Source: an uncultured Acetatifactor sp. (lineage in GTDB: Bacteria > Bacillota > Clostridia > Lachnospirales > Lachnospiraceae). From it: DNA of 64,000 nt. The stretch covers positions 1-64,000 of the forward strand of contig CAJUGL010000011.1 in NCBI GenBank assembly GCA_910586515.1, given 5' to 3'. Shown in pieces: positions 1 to 7,687 of the stretch. Numbering within the stretch: position 1 is the first letter of the stretch; each line of letters opens with the position of its first letter. The notes beneath the pieces are model-generated. The model searched no databases. It saw nothing but the letters and a program-made list of their open reading frames with translations, and was not told the origin of the DNA. The translations under genes and the position numbers were made by a program.

Positions 1-1
1 C

Positions 2-166
2 CGGGATTATAATGAAGGTCTGCTGGAAGCGGAGGAACGCGGCGAACAGCGCGGCGAGAAAAGAAGAAACATCAAGAATGCCCGAGGCATGAAGAACGAG
101 GGCATCAGCCATGACATTATTTCCAGAGTAACCGGCCTCTCACCTGCAGAGATTGATTCCCTATAG
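2..166 (+). CDS. C-terminal end of an Rpn / PD-(D/E)XK nuclease-family protein (5' end outside window)
   Basis: The reading frame is open from the first bases of the window and stops at TAG 164-166, giving 54 residues. The visible part is a charged, Glu/Arg/Gly-rich helix followed by the ending GISHDIISRVTGLSPAEIDSL (split here as GISHDIISRVTG and LSPAEIDSL). That ending is the typical tail of Rpn (recombination-promoting nuclease, PD-(D/E)XK transposase-like) proteins, which are common and multicopy in Lachnospiraceae. The catalytic domain lies outside the window, so it cannot be said whether the gene is intact. A second PD-(D/E)XK-type nuclease gene, Uma2, follows 76 bp downstream. Confidence 0.6.
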   Translation, partial: RDYNEGLLEAEERGEQRGEKRRNIKNARGMKNEGISHDIISRVTGLSPAEIDSL

Positions 167-200
167 TTTTTATTTCCTGCCGCTCGGGCAGGGCGAACCG

Positions 201-216
201 GTTGCGACGTCGCAAC
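201..216. repeat. 16-bp perfect palindrome upstream of the Uma2 gene
   Basis: GTTGCGACGTCGCAAC is perfectly self-complementary. It ends 26 bp before the Uma2 start codon and just after a small CCTGCC/GGCAGG hairpin (176-192). Its outer arms GTTGC/GCAAC are the same as those of the palindrome at 788-805 after the gene, while the six central bases differ. It may be an operator or an element boundary; neither role is shown. Confidence 0.75.
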
Positions 217-242
217 TCCCCTAAGAAAGCGAGGAATTACTT

Positions 243-785
243 ATGGCCTTAGCACAAGAAAGAATTCATACAATAGATGACATCTACGCTCTGCCGGACG
301 GCCAGAGGGCAGAACTGATTGACGGCAGGATGTACATGATGGCACCGCCAAACCGAATCCACCAAAAACTGGTCAACCGTCTTTCGCAGACGATTACAAA
401 CTACATTGACTCCAGGCACGGAAACTGTGAAGTTTACCCTGCCCCTTTCGCGGTCTTCCTGCATGCGGATGACAAAACTTATGTTGAGCCAGATATATCC
501 ATAATATGTGACAGCAGTAAGTTAGATGAAAATGGCTGCAACGGAGCTCCGGACTGGGTGATAGAGATAACATCCCCTTCCAACCCCCAAAACGACTATG
601 GTATAAAACTGTTCAAATACCGTACTGCAGGTGTCAGGGAATACTGGATAGTAAATCCGCAGATGAAATCTGTCATGGTGTATGACCTGGAAAATGAGGA
701 GAAATCGAACCAATATGCATTTGATGATGATGTCCCTGTATGTGTTTTTGATGACTTAAGTATCCGGATCTCGGACTTGCTGTAA
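243..785 (+). CDS. Uma2 family endonuclease (DUF820)
   Basis: This 180-residue protein fits the usual Uma2 length (about 180-200). The family has a restriction-endonuclease-like PD-(D/E)XK fold. Putative catalytic positions visible are the Asp in YVEPDISII, the Glu in DWVIEITSPS and the Lys in IKLFKYR, followed by the conserved EYWIVNP strand. The start ATG at 243 has an AGGA-type ribosome site about 8 bp upstream. It is the only complete plus-strand gene in the window and stands alone. Palindromes with the same GTTGC/GCAAC arms lie 26 bp before the start and 2 bp after the stop. The cellular role of Uma2 proteins is not well established; they are abundant in cyanobacteria and Lachnospiraceae. 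Confidence 0.88.
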   Translation: MALAQERIHTIDDIYALPDGQRAELIDGRMYMMAPPNRIHQKLVNRLSQTITNYIDSRHGNCEVYPAPFAVFLHADDKTYVEPDISIICDSSKLDENGCNGAPDWVIEITSPSNPQNDYGIKLFKYRTAGVREYWIVNPQMKSVMVYDLENEEKSNQYAFDDDVPVCVFDDLSIRISDLL

Positions 786-787
786 AA

Positions 788-805
788 AGTTGCACCGGTG
801 CAACT
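788..805. repeat. 18-bp perfect palindrome just after the Uma2 stop codon
   Basis: AGTTGCACCGGTGCAACT is perfectly self-complementary and begins 2 bp after the Uma2 stop. It shares the GTTGC/GCAAC arms with the palindrome at 201-216. No T-run follows on the plus strand, so it is not a classical terminator. The rest of the stretch up to 921 holds only a small ACTGTC/GACAGT hairpin (883-899) and no convincing gene. Confidence 0.75.
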
Positions 806-921
806 GCATAAAATGAAAAACCGCCCGGTCCGTCCCTCCGAAACAGGGCAAGGGTATTTCGAAGCAGACGGTTATTCTTCGGACTGTCTCCCTGACAGTG
901 CAGAAGTTTCCTCAATGCTGA

Positions 922-1725
922 TTATTCGTAACAGTTCAGCGCCCTGTCTGAACTGTTACGATTATTCATCCTGTCAACCACTTCCGCAGGTTTTGCCGTC
1001 ATTTCCACCCACGCCGGAAGAAACCCGCTCTTGATTGCATTCCGGACAGACCTGATATTGGACCATGCGGAACAGTAAAAAGGCAGTTTTCCCCGTTTCA
1101 GAATTTCCACGGCCAGTGTACTGGTAAGCGAGGCTGCAAGCCCCTTTCTTCTGTATTCCGGCAGTACGTCCACGCCAATCTGCCACATGGTGCTGCAGTC
1201 GGCGGAACAGCCTGCAAGCCCGATGAGTTTTCCTCCGGCATATGCCCCGACTCCCAGAACATCCAGCTGCTTTCGGTCCTCACACAGAGCATTGCTCCAT
1301 TCCGGCAGATACAAATCCGCAAAATCAGACTGTTCCAAAACCTTTCGTTCATAATCACAGGGCAGAGCGCACAGCCTGTCCGTATCCGGCAGATAGTATT
1401 CGGCCATAAAGCACACTTTCTGCCCACGCTCCGCAAGCCGTTGGTTGAGCCAGTGCATATTCGGCGTCTCAAAACAATGGTAAAACTCAAATTTTCCTAT
1501 GTATTCTTCCACGATTTCCCTGTATTCGTCACGCACAGAGGCAACGATATTGTTTCCGTAGGATACCAAATTACAGGCAATGGGCTCCTGATAATATTTC
1601 CGTGCCCCCTCCCCCACACCGGACCGCACAATCACATGACTGCCGCAAAGAAAATCTTCCGCCTTACAATTGATATCCAATGCGGACTGCTCCATGGCAA
1701 TCCGCAGCACTTCTTTGTTTGTCAT
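922..1725 (-). CDS. GNAT family N-acetyltransferase
   Basis: The protein has 267 residues from the ATG at 1725, chosen because AGGG lies 6 bp upstream; the in-frame ATG at 1731 directly abuts that site. The acetyl-CoA-binding motif A is seen late in the protein as VLPEYRRKGLAASL, followed by a helix and the WSNIRSVRNAIKSGFLP motif B region, so the GNAT fold occupies the C-terminal half. The N-terminal half is an extra domain of unknown role, and the substrate cannot be predicted. Oddly, the last 11 or so codons (ending SSDRALNCYE) lie inside a dispersed palindrome at 927-960, which replaces the natural end of the gene. It stands alone. Confidence 0.85.
   Translation of the reverse strand: MTNKEVLRIAMEQSALDINCKAEDFLCGSHVIVRSGVGEGARKYYQEPIACNLVSYGNNIVASVRDEYREIVEEYIGKFEFYHCFETPNMHWLNQRLAERGQKVCFMAEYYLPDTDRLCALPCDYERKVLEQSDFADLYLPEWSNALCEDRKQLDVLGVGAYAGGKLIGLAGCSADCSTMWQIGVDVLPEYRRKGLAASLTSTLAVEILKRGKLPFYCSAWSNIRSVRNAIKSGFLPAWVEMTAKPAEVVDRMNNRNSSDRALNCYE
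927..960. repeat. Dispersed palindrome family A, copy 1
   Basis: This copy has perfect 13-bp arms, CGTAACAGTTCAG (927-939) and CTGAACTGTTACG (948-960), around an 8-nt loop that reads ACAGGGCG on the minus strand. It overlaps the last codons of the acetyltransferase gene. The same core is found at 8730, 27046 and 57314. No T-run follows on the minus strand. Confidence 0.9.
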
Positions 1726-1839
1726 AACCATCCCTTTTTCCCTAAATTATGTACGTTTGAACCAAAATGGTACGCCTTGCCGCGGAAAACGGATATGAAA
1801 TGGTACTGGAGCTGATGACCAACATCATATAGGCAGACG

Positions 1840-4137
1840 CTATTTGTTCTCGCCTACATAGATCTTGACGCGGCTCTGAATTACCGATACTACCTCGTCT
1901 ATACTCTTCTGCCCCTCGAAGAAACCGGCGGCCTCCTCATTGATGATATTCAGAACCGCATCTCCCTGGGAATAGTTCACAGGCTTGGCAGTCTCCATCA
2001 GAGACATGGTCAGGTCTACCTCTTCCTGGGTGGGAATGCGGTAATCATAGCTCCAGCCGTCGCTGTAGGAAAAGCCTCCGCCTGCCCCCATCACGATGGG
2101 TTCCCCATTCTCGTCCAGGACAGGGTCTCCGTTCTCGTCCGTATAGTATTCCACCTTTACCGCTTCCTCGGCCATGGCATTCAGCCTGCTCTTCAGTGTA
2201 GGGAAACCGAAACCGCCCTGCTGCGCATCCACTTCCCGGGTAAGAAATCCCTCCAGAAACTCCCATGCCCCATCCTTCTGCTTTGCCTTGGACAAAATAG
2301 CATAGGACTGAGAAACGGAAAGCATACACCCTGAACTGCCGTCCGTGGTGGGGTATCCGATATAGGCAGCGTCTCCCTGAAAGATTTCATTGGCTACCTG
2401 TATTTCTCTGAAATCATACAACTGCGCTTCATAGAAAAGCACCTCTCCCCGCTGTATTTTATTGGGCGTTGACAGATCACCCTCCTCCCAGGTTACCTCG
2501 TCCGGGAAGCGGTTCACGAAATTCAGTATGTTCTTAAACTCATCAGTATCAAAACTGCATTCCCCGGTACTCCAGTCCACAAAGGAATCCGCATTGTACA
2601 TCATCAGGTACATCATCATCTGATCCTTGGACATGTTGTCAAAAAGCTGGGCATCCGGATGAGCGTCCGCAAAGGCGATCAATTTGTCAATGGTCCATCC
2701 CATCTCGCTGCCTACCTCCGAAGCCTTGCCCACCATGGTCTGCAGCTGGAAACTGTCAGGAATGCTCACCAATGCCCCGTTGATCGTATAGGCATCCATT
2801 ATGTTCTCCATAAAATCAGAACGATTCAGCTTGTCGCTCTTCTCCAGATAGCCGTTCAGATCCTCAAAGATCCCCTTGGCCGCCAGCTGTTTCACATTCA
2901 GGCTGCTCAGGTCCAGAATATCCGGACAGTTACCGGAAGTGATGTCATTGTTCATCCTGTTGATGCCGTCTGCCATATAAGCCATGTATGCGTCATAGCC
3001 GTCCCCGTTCCAATTATTGAGATCCAGGTAAGTGCGGATGCTGATATGATACTTCTCATTGGATTTATTGAACTTTACAGCCTCTGCCTGGATATTGGAG
3101 TCCCCATAGAGGGTTCCGATGACAATGGTCTCCTTCTGTGGCACCTCACTGGCCTTTTTCTTCGTCAGCAGTGCGATTTCCTGGGAATTTGTTTCCCAGT
3201 CCATGATTACCGCAAGAATCCGCCCGTCCTCCAGTACACCGAAATTCTGGACATAGCTGCCGTTGATATCGCAGTCCAGCCAACTGAACAGTTCCTCCGC
3301 CTTCTGGGAGTTCAAATCATATTCATATACTTTGCTGCCATCCTGCACCAGGAAATCCTTCTCAATGCCGGGTATCAGCCTTTCGCCGTTGCCGGAAGGA
3401 AAGTTCTCATAGGTATTGCCTGTCTTTTTTCCCTCAAAGTCAATATCCGTCAGAACATAGCCGTCGTTATCGTAATGGCATACATACATTTTACCATCCC
3501 TGCCCGCTCCCATAGAACGGATCCAGGCGTTTCCGCCGGAATCCAGCGACACACTGCCCTGGTTCCTGCCGTCCTGATCGAACAGCCAGATCATGGCGTC
3601 TCCTGAGGCATAGAGCCGTCCCTCTCCGTCCATGGCCAGGGAATCCACATACCCGTCCCCCACCACATCCTTTATGTCCTCCGAGAATACCTGACTCCCC
3701 TGGGAATCAAACTTGCACAGATAAATCTCTTCTTCGCTGTAATCCTCATTATAGACATTTGCCACACCATACATGCTCCCGTCAGCCCCAAAAACAGTGC
3801 GGCCCAGATTCCAGTTTTTTTCCTCAGCATAAGACAGCGGAGTCTTTGTTATACTGCCGTCCGCCAGGGAATATCTGCAGATGCTCTGAACGGAAGTCCC
3901 CGCAGCTTCGTCATAATCGTGGGCCAGATAACTGAATCCGTCCCCTGTCAGCTGTACGTCATAAAAGGAATTATTTTCGTCCTCAACAGTGACGAATTCC
4001 GGTGCCCATGCCCATTCCTTCTTCTCCGTCTCTCCCCCTGCCTCATTGCCGCAGGCCGCCAGGGAGAACACCATGGCCGCGGCCGGTCCCAGCGTCAGTA
4101 TACGCCGAAAAACTCCATTCTTCTTCATTAACTTCAT
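1840..4137 (-). CDS. Lipoprotein: propeller-like region fused to an extracellular solute-binding domain
   Basis: This is a 765-residue exported lipoprotein. The N-terminus is basic, then hydrophobic, then has the lipobox LAAC, with the lipid-modified Cys near residue 29. Residues 40-330 contain repeated YxYDLNSQ / DGRxxxSVSL / GRLYASGDAM-like strands that look like a beta-propeller. From about residue 340 (TIVIGTLYGDSN) it resembles family 1 solute-binding proteins of ABC sugar importers, including a CPDILDLSSL segment. The start at 4137 has GGAG 9 bp upstream. No ABC permease or ATPase gene is adjacent, so it is an orphan receptor here. The nearest neighbours are a fucosidase and a peptidase. 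It has its own candidate promoter. A glycan-sensing or uptake role is inference. Confidence 0.8.
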   Translation of the reverse strand: MKLMKKNGVFRRILTLGPAAAMVFSLAACGNEAGGETEKKEWAWAPEFVTVEDENNSFYDVQLTGDGFSYLAHDYDEAAGTSVQSICRYSLADGSITKTPLSYAEEKNWNLGRTVFGADGSMYGVANVYNEDYSEEEIYLCKFDSQGSQVFSEDIKDVVGDGYVDSLAMDGEGRLYASGDAMIWLFDQDGRNQGSVSLDSGGNAWIRSMGAGRDGKMYVCHYDNDGYVLTDIDFEGKKTGNTYENFPSGNGERLIPGIEKDFLVQDGSKVYEYDLNSQKAEELFSWLDCDINGSYVQNFGVLEDGRILAVIMDWETNSQEIALLTKKKASEVPQKETIVIGTLYGDSNIQAEAVKFNKSNEKYHISIRTYLDLNNWNGDGYDAYMAYMADGINRMNNDITSGNCPDILDLSSLNVKQLAAKGIFEDLNGYLEKSDKLNRSDFMENIMDAYTINGALVSIPDSFQLQTMVGKASEVGSEMGWTIDKLIAFADAHPDAQLFDNMSKDQMMMYLMMYNADSFVDWSTGECSFDTDEFKNILNFVNRFPDEVTWEEGDLSTPNKIQRGEVLFYEAQLYDFREIQVANEIFQGDAAYIGYPTTDGSSGCMLSVSQSYAILSKAKQKDGAWEFLEGFLTREVDAQQGGFGFPTLKSRLNAMAEEAVKVEYYTDENGDPVLDENGEPIVMGAGGGFSYSDGWSYDYRIPTQEEVDLTMSLMETAKPVNYSQGDAVLNIINEEAAGFFEGQKSIDEVVSVIQSRVKIYVGENK

Positions 4138-4166
4138 ATTCTTACACTCCTTTTCCTTCGCATTGT

Positions 4167-4205
4167 GTCTGTTCCCTCCGCCGCCTTACGGTTTAGGGAA
4201 CAGAC
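4167..4205. promoter_or_regulatory. 11-bp inverted repeat in the leader of the solute-binding lipoprotein gene
   Basis: GTCTGTTCCCT (4167-4177) and AGGGAACAGAC (4195-4205) are perfectly complementary with 17 bases between them. The repeat lies 30-68 bp upstream of the lipoprotein start and downstream of the candidate -10 box. No T-run follows. It could be an operator for a dimeric repressor or an RNA stem in the leader. Confidence 0.5.
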
Positions 4206-4261
4206 TGTGAAAACCATGCGAAAATATGTTTACTTAGTACGCCCTGGGGCATTACTGCTTG

Positions 4262-4272
4262 AGTATACCACA
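4262..4272 (-). promoter_or_regulatory. Candidate extended -10 promoter for the solute-binding lipoprotein
   Basis: On the minus strand TATACT (4267-4262) is preceded by TG one base upstream (TGGTATACT), an extended -10. No good -35 is seen at 17 bp. The predicted start gives a leader of about 120 nt holding the inverted repeat at 4167-4205. The rest of 4206-4338 shows nothing else. Confidence 0.4.
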
Positions 4273-4338
4273 TATCCGCCCCGAACGCCTATTAAGATTT
4301 TATGAATTAGAGAAGAAGAATGCTTAATATTACTATTC

Positions 4339-5358
4339 CTACAGCCCCTTTGCCACCTCCCGCAGGATGGCCTGGCTGGGCCCGGGAATCCTGCCCAGGT
4401 GGTCCGGACCCACATTCAGCAGATAATTAATCCCCATTCCGTTCAGTTTCTTCTTGATCTCCAGCACCCTCCCGGCATCCTTCCATTTGTGATCCCAGGC
4501 ACAGTACCCCCAGCTGTTGTTCATGGTTGCGGCCGTCTCGTAGAGACCGTAAGGAGAAGGCTTGAAGCCGTCGCAGTCATTGAGCTTCGAGGGATCGAAC
4601 TCCTCATTTTCCGGCATGGAATCCGGAATCTCATTGTCCCCCAGGGAAACATAATCATAGGCGCCGTTGCCCAGACGGGAATTGATCAGGCAGTCCGGCT
4701 GATACTTCTTCACCAGGTCATACAGCTCCCGGCTCTGCGCATCCTTGATGGTCATGGGCACGTCGAACCAGATCAGACACAGATCCCCATACCCACGCAG
4801 AATCTCCTCCACCTGGGGTTTGATCTTGTTTTCAAAGCAGATGTCAAAATTCTTCCTGTCATTATCCGGAAAATCCCAGTCATTGCACCAGGACTGTCCA
4901 GCGCAGGGAATGTGTCCGGAAAGATATCCGCCGCCGTGTTCCTCATGCCAGTCCAGATCCTGAGAATAATAGAGACCGAACTTTAATCCATGCTTGTAGC
5001 AGGCCTCGGAAAGTTCTCCGATCACATCCCGGCTGAAAGGCGTGGCGTCCACCACATTGAACTTGTCCACTTTGGAATGAAACAGCGCAAAGCCTTCATG
5101 ATGCTTGCTGGTGATCACAAAGTACTTCATTCCGCACTCCTTTGCAAAGCGGATCCACTGATCGGCATCAAAATATACCGGGTTGAACGCCTGTGCCAAT
5201 TTGTCATATTCCGCTCTGGGTATGCGCTGATTGGTCTGAATCCATTCGGCGTAGTTGCTGCTCTTTTTTCCATCCCACTCGCCGCCGAGCAGAGAGTAAA
5301 GCCCCCAATGAGCCATCATGCCGTACTGTGCTTCCTTGAACCATTTTCTCATGTCCAT
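4339..5358 (-). CDS. Alpha-L-fucosidase, glycoside hydrolase family 29
   Basis: GH29 enzymes release alpha-linked L-fucose with retention of configuration. The protein has 339 residues from the ATG at 5358, which has AAGGAGGT 8 bp upstream; an in-frame TTG at 5364 is too close to that site. Family features visible: MMAHWGLYS near the N-terminus, TSKHHEGFALFHS, GLYYSQDLDWHE, and LIWFDVPM, where the Asp after WF is the expected nucleophile. It lacks the C-terminal beta-sandwich of larger family members and has no signal peptide, so it is probably cytoplasmic. It begins 43 bp after the M28 peptidase gene and is probably co-transcribed with it. Host-glycan use is inference. Confidence 0.9.
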   Translation of the reverse strand: MDMRKWFKEAQYGMMAHWGLYSLLGGEWDGKKSSNYAEWIQTNQRIPRAEYDKLAQAFNPVYFDADQWIRFAKECGMKYFVITSKHHEGFALFHSKVDKFNVVDATPFSRDVIGELSEACYKHGLKFGLYYSQDLDWHEEHGGGYLSGHIPCAGQSWCNDWDFPDNDRKNFDICFENKIKPQVEEILRGYGDLCLIWFDVPMTIKDAQSRELYDLVKKYQPDCLINSRLGNGAYDYVSLGDNEIPDSMPENEEFDPSKLNDCDGFKPSPYGLYETAATMNNSWGYCAWDHKWKDAGRVLEIKKKLNGMGINYLLNVGPDHLGRIPGPSQAILREVAKGL

Positions 5359-5401
5359 TTGCAATACCTCCTTAGCGTTTTTCTCAGTTGCCGTATCTAA
5401 G

Positions 5402-6715
5402 CTATTCAGCCTTCTTGGTTTCTTTTTCCTTCTCTTCGCCCTTCTCTTTTTCTTTCTCCTCGTCCTTTTCCTCCTCGCGGTGGAAATACTTATCCAGTTC
5501 CTTCCTGGTGTCCTCGGGCATTCCCTTCTTTACGGGAAGCACTGCCGCATTTGCCACGTCTCCGATCATCCTGACGGCAAACGCCACATTTCTGCTCATG
5601 GCCTTTTCGCTCAGGGTGGGCAGCAGATCATGAATGGTATGAATCTCCGCCGTGGTAGTCTCCCTGCTCAGTCCCAGGGCCGGAATCTCCTTATCACAGA
5701 AGGGAGCGGAATCACTGGAATGAACTCCATACCCAAATTGTGCGGAATAACCTGTGATCTTACAGTACTGCTCCGCAAAAGTCTGAAGTTCCTTCTCCCC
5801 TGTGACGATAATCTTGTTGGCTCCCAGAACAGTCCCGCACATATCGAAGTTAAAGCAGAACCCAATCTTTTCCAGCAGTTCTTCCTTCTGCTCCACATAG
5901 GCCTTGGATCCCAGCAGTCCAAGTTCCTCGCTGCCGCACCAGACAAAACGCAGTGTCCTCCTGGGCGGATTTGCCGCAAAATGCCTGAAAATAGCCAGAA
6001 GCGCCGTGGTTCCGGTGGCATTGTCCCAGGAACCTGTTCCCACGGGAACGGAATCATAGTGGGCCGTAAGGACAATACTCTCTTCCTTCAGATCCGTTCC
6101 TTCAATTACAGCCAGTATATTCCGGCTCTCCGGCTCTGTATCTTCCTGCTCCAGACAAAGATGTACCTTCTCCACTTCCTCCTGAATCAGCCACAGGGCA
6201 TCCGCAGCAGTAATGACGAATCCCGGAATGAACCCTATCTTCGTAAAATGCTCCCGCAGCCTCCTGGCATACAGGGAAACCTCCTTCTCCGGAAGGTAAT
6301 ACTTTCCCTGCATAACCAGAAATGCCGAGGCCTTATGGTCCACCAGACGTTTATACACTTCCTTGTCCGCAAGTTTATTCAGCAGCACCACCTTGCCTTC
6401 CAGATCTCCTACTCCGGCAAAATCAATCTCGGAAGCCTCGTCCAGATAGACCAGTTCACACTCCCTGTCAATGCTGCCCGAACGCAGAAAGGGCACGCAG
6501 GGAATCTCCCGTCCTGCCGCCTGCACGGAGCACTTCTCCACTTTTGCGTCGGGAATCCGGAAAGTCATATACTCTCCGCGGATATCTTCCCTGCCCGCTT
6601 CCTCCGCAGCCCGGTTGACTTCTCCCATAATCAATTCCGCTGCCTTCTGCTCCTGCTCGCTTCCGCCCACCCGGACAAAGCTCAGCTCCTTGACAAAATC
6701 CATTAATTCCTTCAT
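5402..6715 (-). CDS. M28 family zinc aminopeptidase-like protein
   Basis: This 437-residue protein has the M28 di-zinc peptidase fold with an inserted PA-like domain (about residues 70-180). Metal and catalytic positions visible: His/Asp in LTAHYDSVP, Asp in GSWDNATG, the Glu pair in CGSEELGLLGS, Asp in NFDMCG and His in TAEIHTIHD. The start ATG has AGGAGG 9 bp upstream and there is no signal peptide, suggesting intracellular peptide trimming. The C-terminus ends in about 25 residues of almost pure Lys/Glu, not a family feature. It has a good promoter upstream and leads into the fucosidase gene 43 bp later. Confidence 0.9.
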   Translation of the reverse strand: MKELMDFVKELSFVRVGGSEQEQKAAELIMGEVNRAAEEAGREDIRGEYMTFRIPDAKVEKCSVQAAGREIPCVPFLRSGSIDRECELVYLDEASEIDFAGVGDLEGKVVLLNKLADKEVYKRLVDHKASAFLVMQGKYYLPEKEVSLYARRLREHFTKIGFIPGFVITAADALWLIQEEVEKVHLCLEQEDTEPESRNILAVIEGTDLKEESIVLTAHYDSVPVGTGSWDNATGTTALLAIFRHFAANPPRRTLRFVWCGSEELGLLGSKAYVEQKEELLEKIGFCFNFDMCGTVLGANKIIVTGEKELQTFAEQYCKITGYSAQFGYGVHSSDSAPFCDKEIPALGLSRETTTAEIHTIHDLLPTLSEKAMSRNVAFAVRMIGDVANAAVLPVKKGMPEDTRKELDKYFHREEEKDEEKEKEKGEEKEKETKKAE

Positions 6716-6826
6716 TTTCCTGTCCTCCTGTGTTCCCTGTGAGTCCGCAAAATCCTGCGCGGCCGGTATGCCCGGACGCGCTCTCCGGAGTCATAAGGGA
6801 TTTTCCTGAATTCATTGGATATGTCC

Positions 6827-6855
6827 ATTATACCTAGCAGACGCAGAAATTACAA
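6827..6855 (-). promoter_or_regulatory. Sigma-A-type promoter for the M28 peptidase-fucosidase pair
   Basis: On the minus strand TTGTAA (6855-6850) and TATAAT (6832-6827) are separated by 17 bp. The -10 is a perfect match and the -35 matches 4 of 6. The leader would be about 105 nt. The site lies right after the stop of the metallophosphatase gene, so the two units are probably separate. Confidence 0.65.
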
Positions 6856-6880
6856 TACAATTCATAGACAGAATTCTATT

Positions 6881-7687
6881 CTACAGAATTTTCACCGGCC
6901 CGGAAATCACCTCCCTTGCCACATACAGGATGCTGTCAGTCCGGGCGTCCATGGTCCATTTCACCAAAGTTATTTCTCCCCGCTGTACCTCAATGCAGGT
7001 AATACAGCGGGGATGAACACAGCTTCCCGTATTATAATAGAAGGAAGGCTCCTCCGGCAGAACAGGGCGGTGGGTATGCCCTGTGACCAGAATATGGCGG
7101 TTGGCTTCGGCCCAGCTGCGCAGACGCTCCTCGCACCGCTCCTTTACCTCGTAGTTCTTGGCCGCGCTGGTTGGGTCCAGAAAACCCAGATTTTCCAGGG
7201 GACTCCAGAAATACCGCACCAGAAATCTGGCCAGGGGCCACAGGGTGGAATTCAGGAAGCTTGCCTGGTGCCCGTGGGTCAGGTACAGGGATTTCTCCGG
7301 CATGGCTTCCGCGTACAGGATTACGGCTTCCAGAAAGGCCGGATTCTTTCTGCGGACAATGTTGTGATTGCCGTACAGCAAATGGAGCCGGCCCCTCTCC
7401 TCAAACCGGGCGAACATACAGTACACATCCTCGTGAATCTCCGTAATGTTGCGCAGCTTCCGATTCTCCCAAAGCTCCTCCCCGTCTCCCAGTTCAATAT
7501 ACGTAAAACCGTTTCTGTAGTAATGTTCCATGGCCGCATAGTACAAATGCTGATTCTTCAGGAAATTATCCGAGGAGGTGCCCACACCCCTGTGGCAGTC
7601 GCTTACCAGCACATACCTGGAGCATGGGCAGAAAGGCAGCACCAACGCCTGGGAAAAAGCCCTGTTCAGACGGCTTGCGGCGGTCAT
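6881..7687 (-). CDS. Calcineurin-like metallophosphatase
   Basis: This 268-residue protein carries the ordered metal-binding motifs of the calcineurin-like phosphoesterases: SDCHRG (D-x-H), LGDGEELWE, YGNHN, LTHGHQA and VTGHTHRP. It starts at ATG 7687 inside the stop codon of the upstream DUF4474 gene (ATGA overlap), so the two are translationally coupled. There is no signal peptide. The substrate cannot be told from sequence; similar proteins are listed as serine/threonine phosphatases or UDP-diacylglucosamine hydrolase-like enzymes. The partner with an N-terminal membrane anchor suggests action near the membrane. Confidence 0.87.
   Translation of the reverse strand: MTAASRLNRAFSQALVLPFCPCSRYVLVSDCHRGVGTSSDNFLKNQHLYYAAMEHYYRNGFTYIELGDGEELWENRKLRNITEIHEDVYCMFARFEERGRLHLLYGNHNIVRRKNPAFLEAVILYAEAMPEKSLYLTHGHQASFLNSTLWPLARFLVRYFWSPLENLGFLDPTSAAKNYEVKERCEERLRSWAEANRHILVTGHTHRPVLPEEPSFYYNTGSCVHPRCITCIEVQRGEITLVKWTMDARTDSILYVAREVISGPVKIL

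Noticed and set aside
1767..1834. A short plus-strand frame starting MVRLAAENGYEM, possible gene remnant
   Set aside because: Only 21 codons, no ribosome site and no family match; may be a decayed fragment but cannot be supported.
5318..6706. A 462-codon open frame opposite the M28 peptidase
   Set aside because: The minus-strand gene has clear catalytic motifs, promoter and ribosome site; the plus frame has none.
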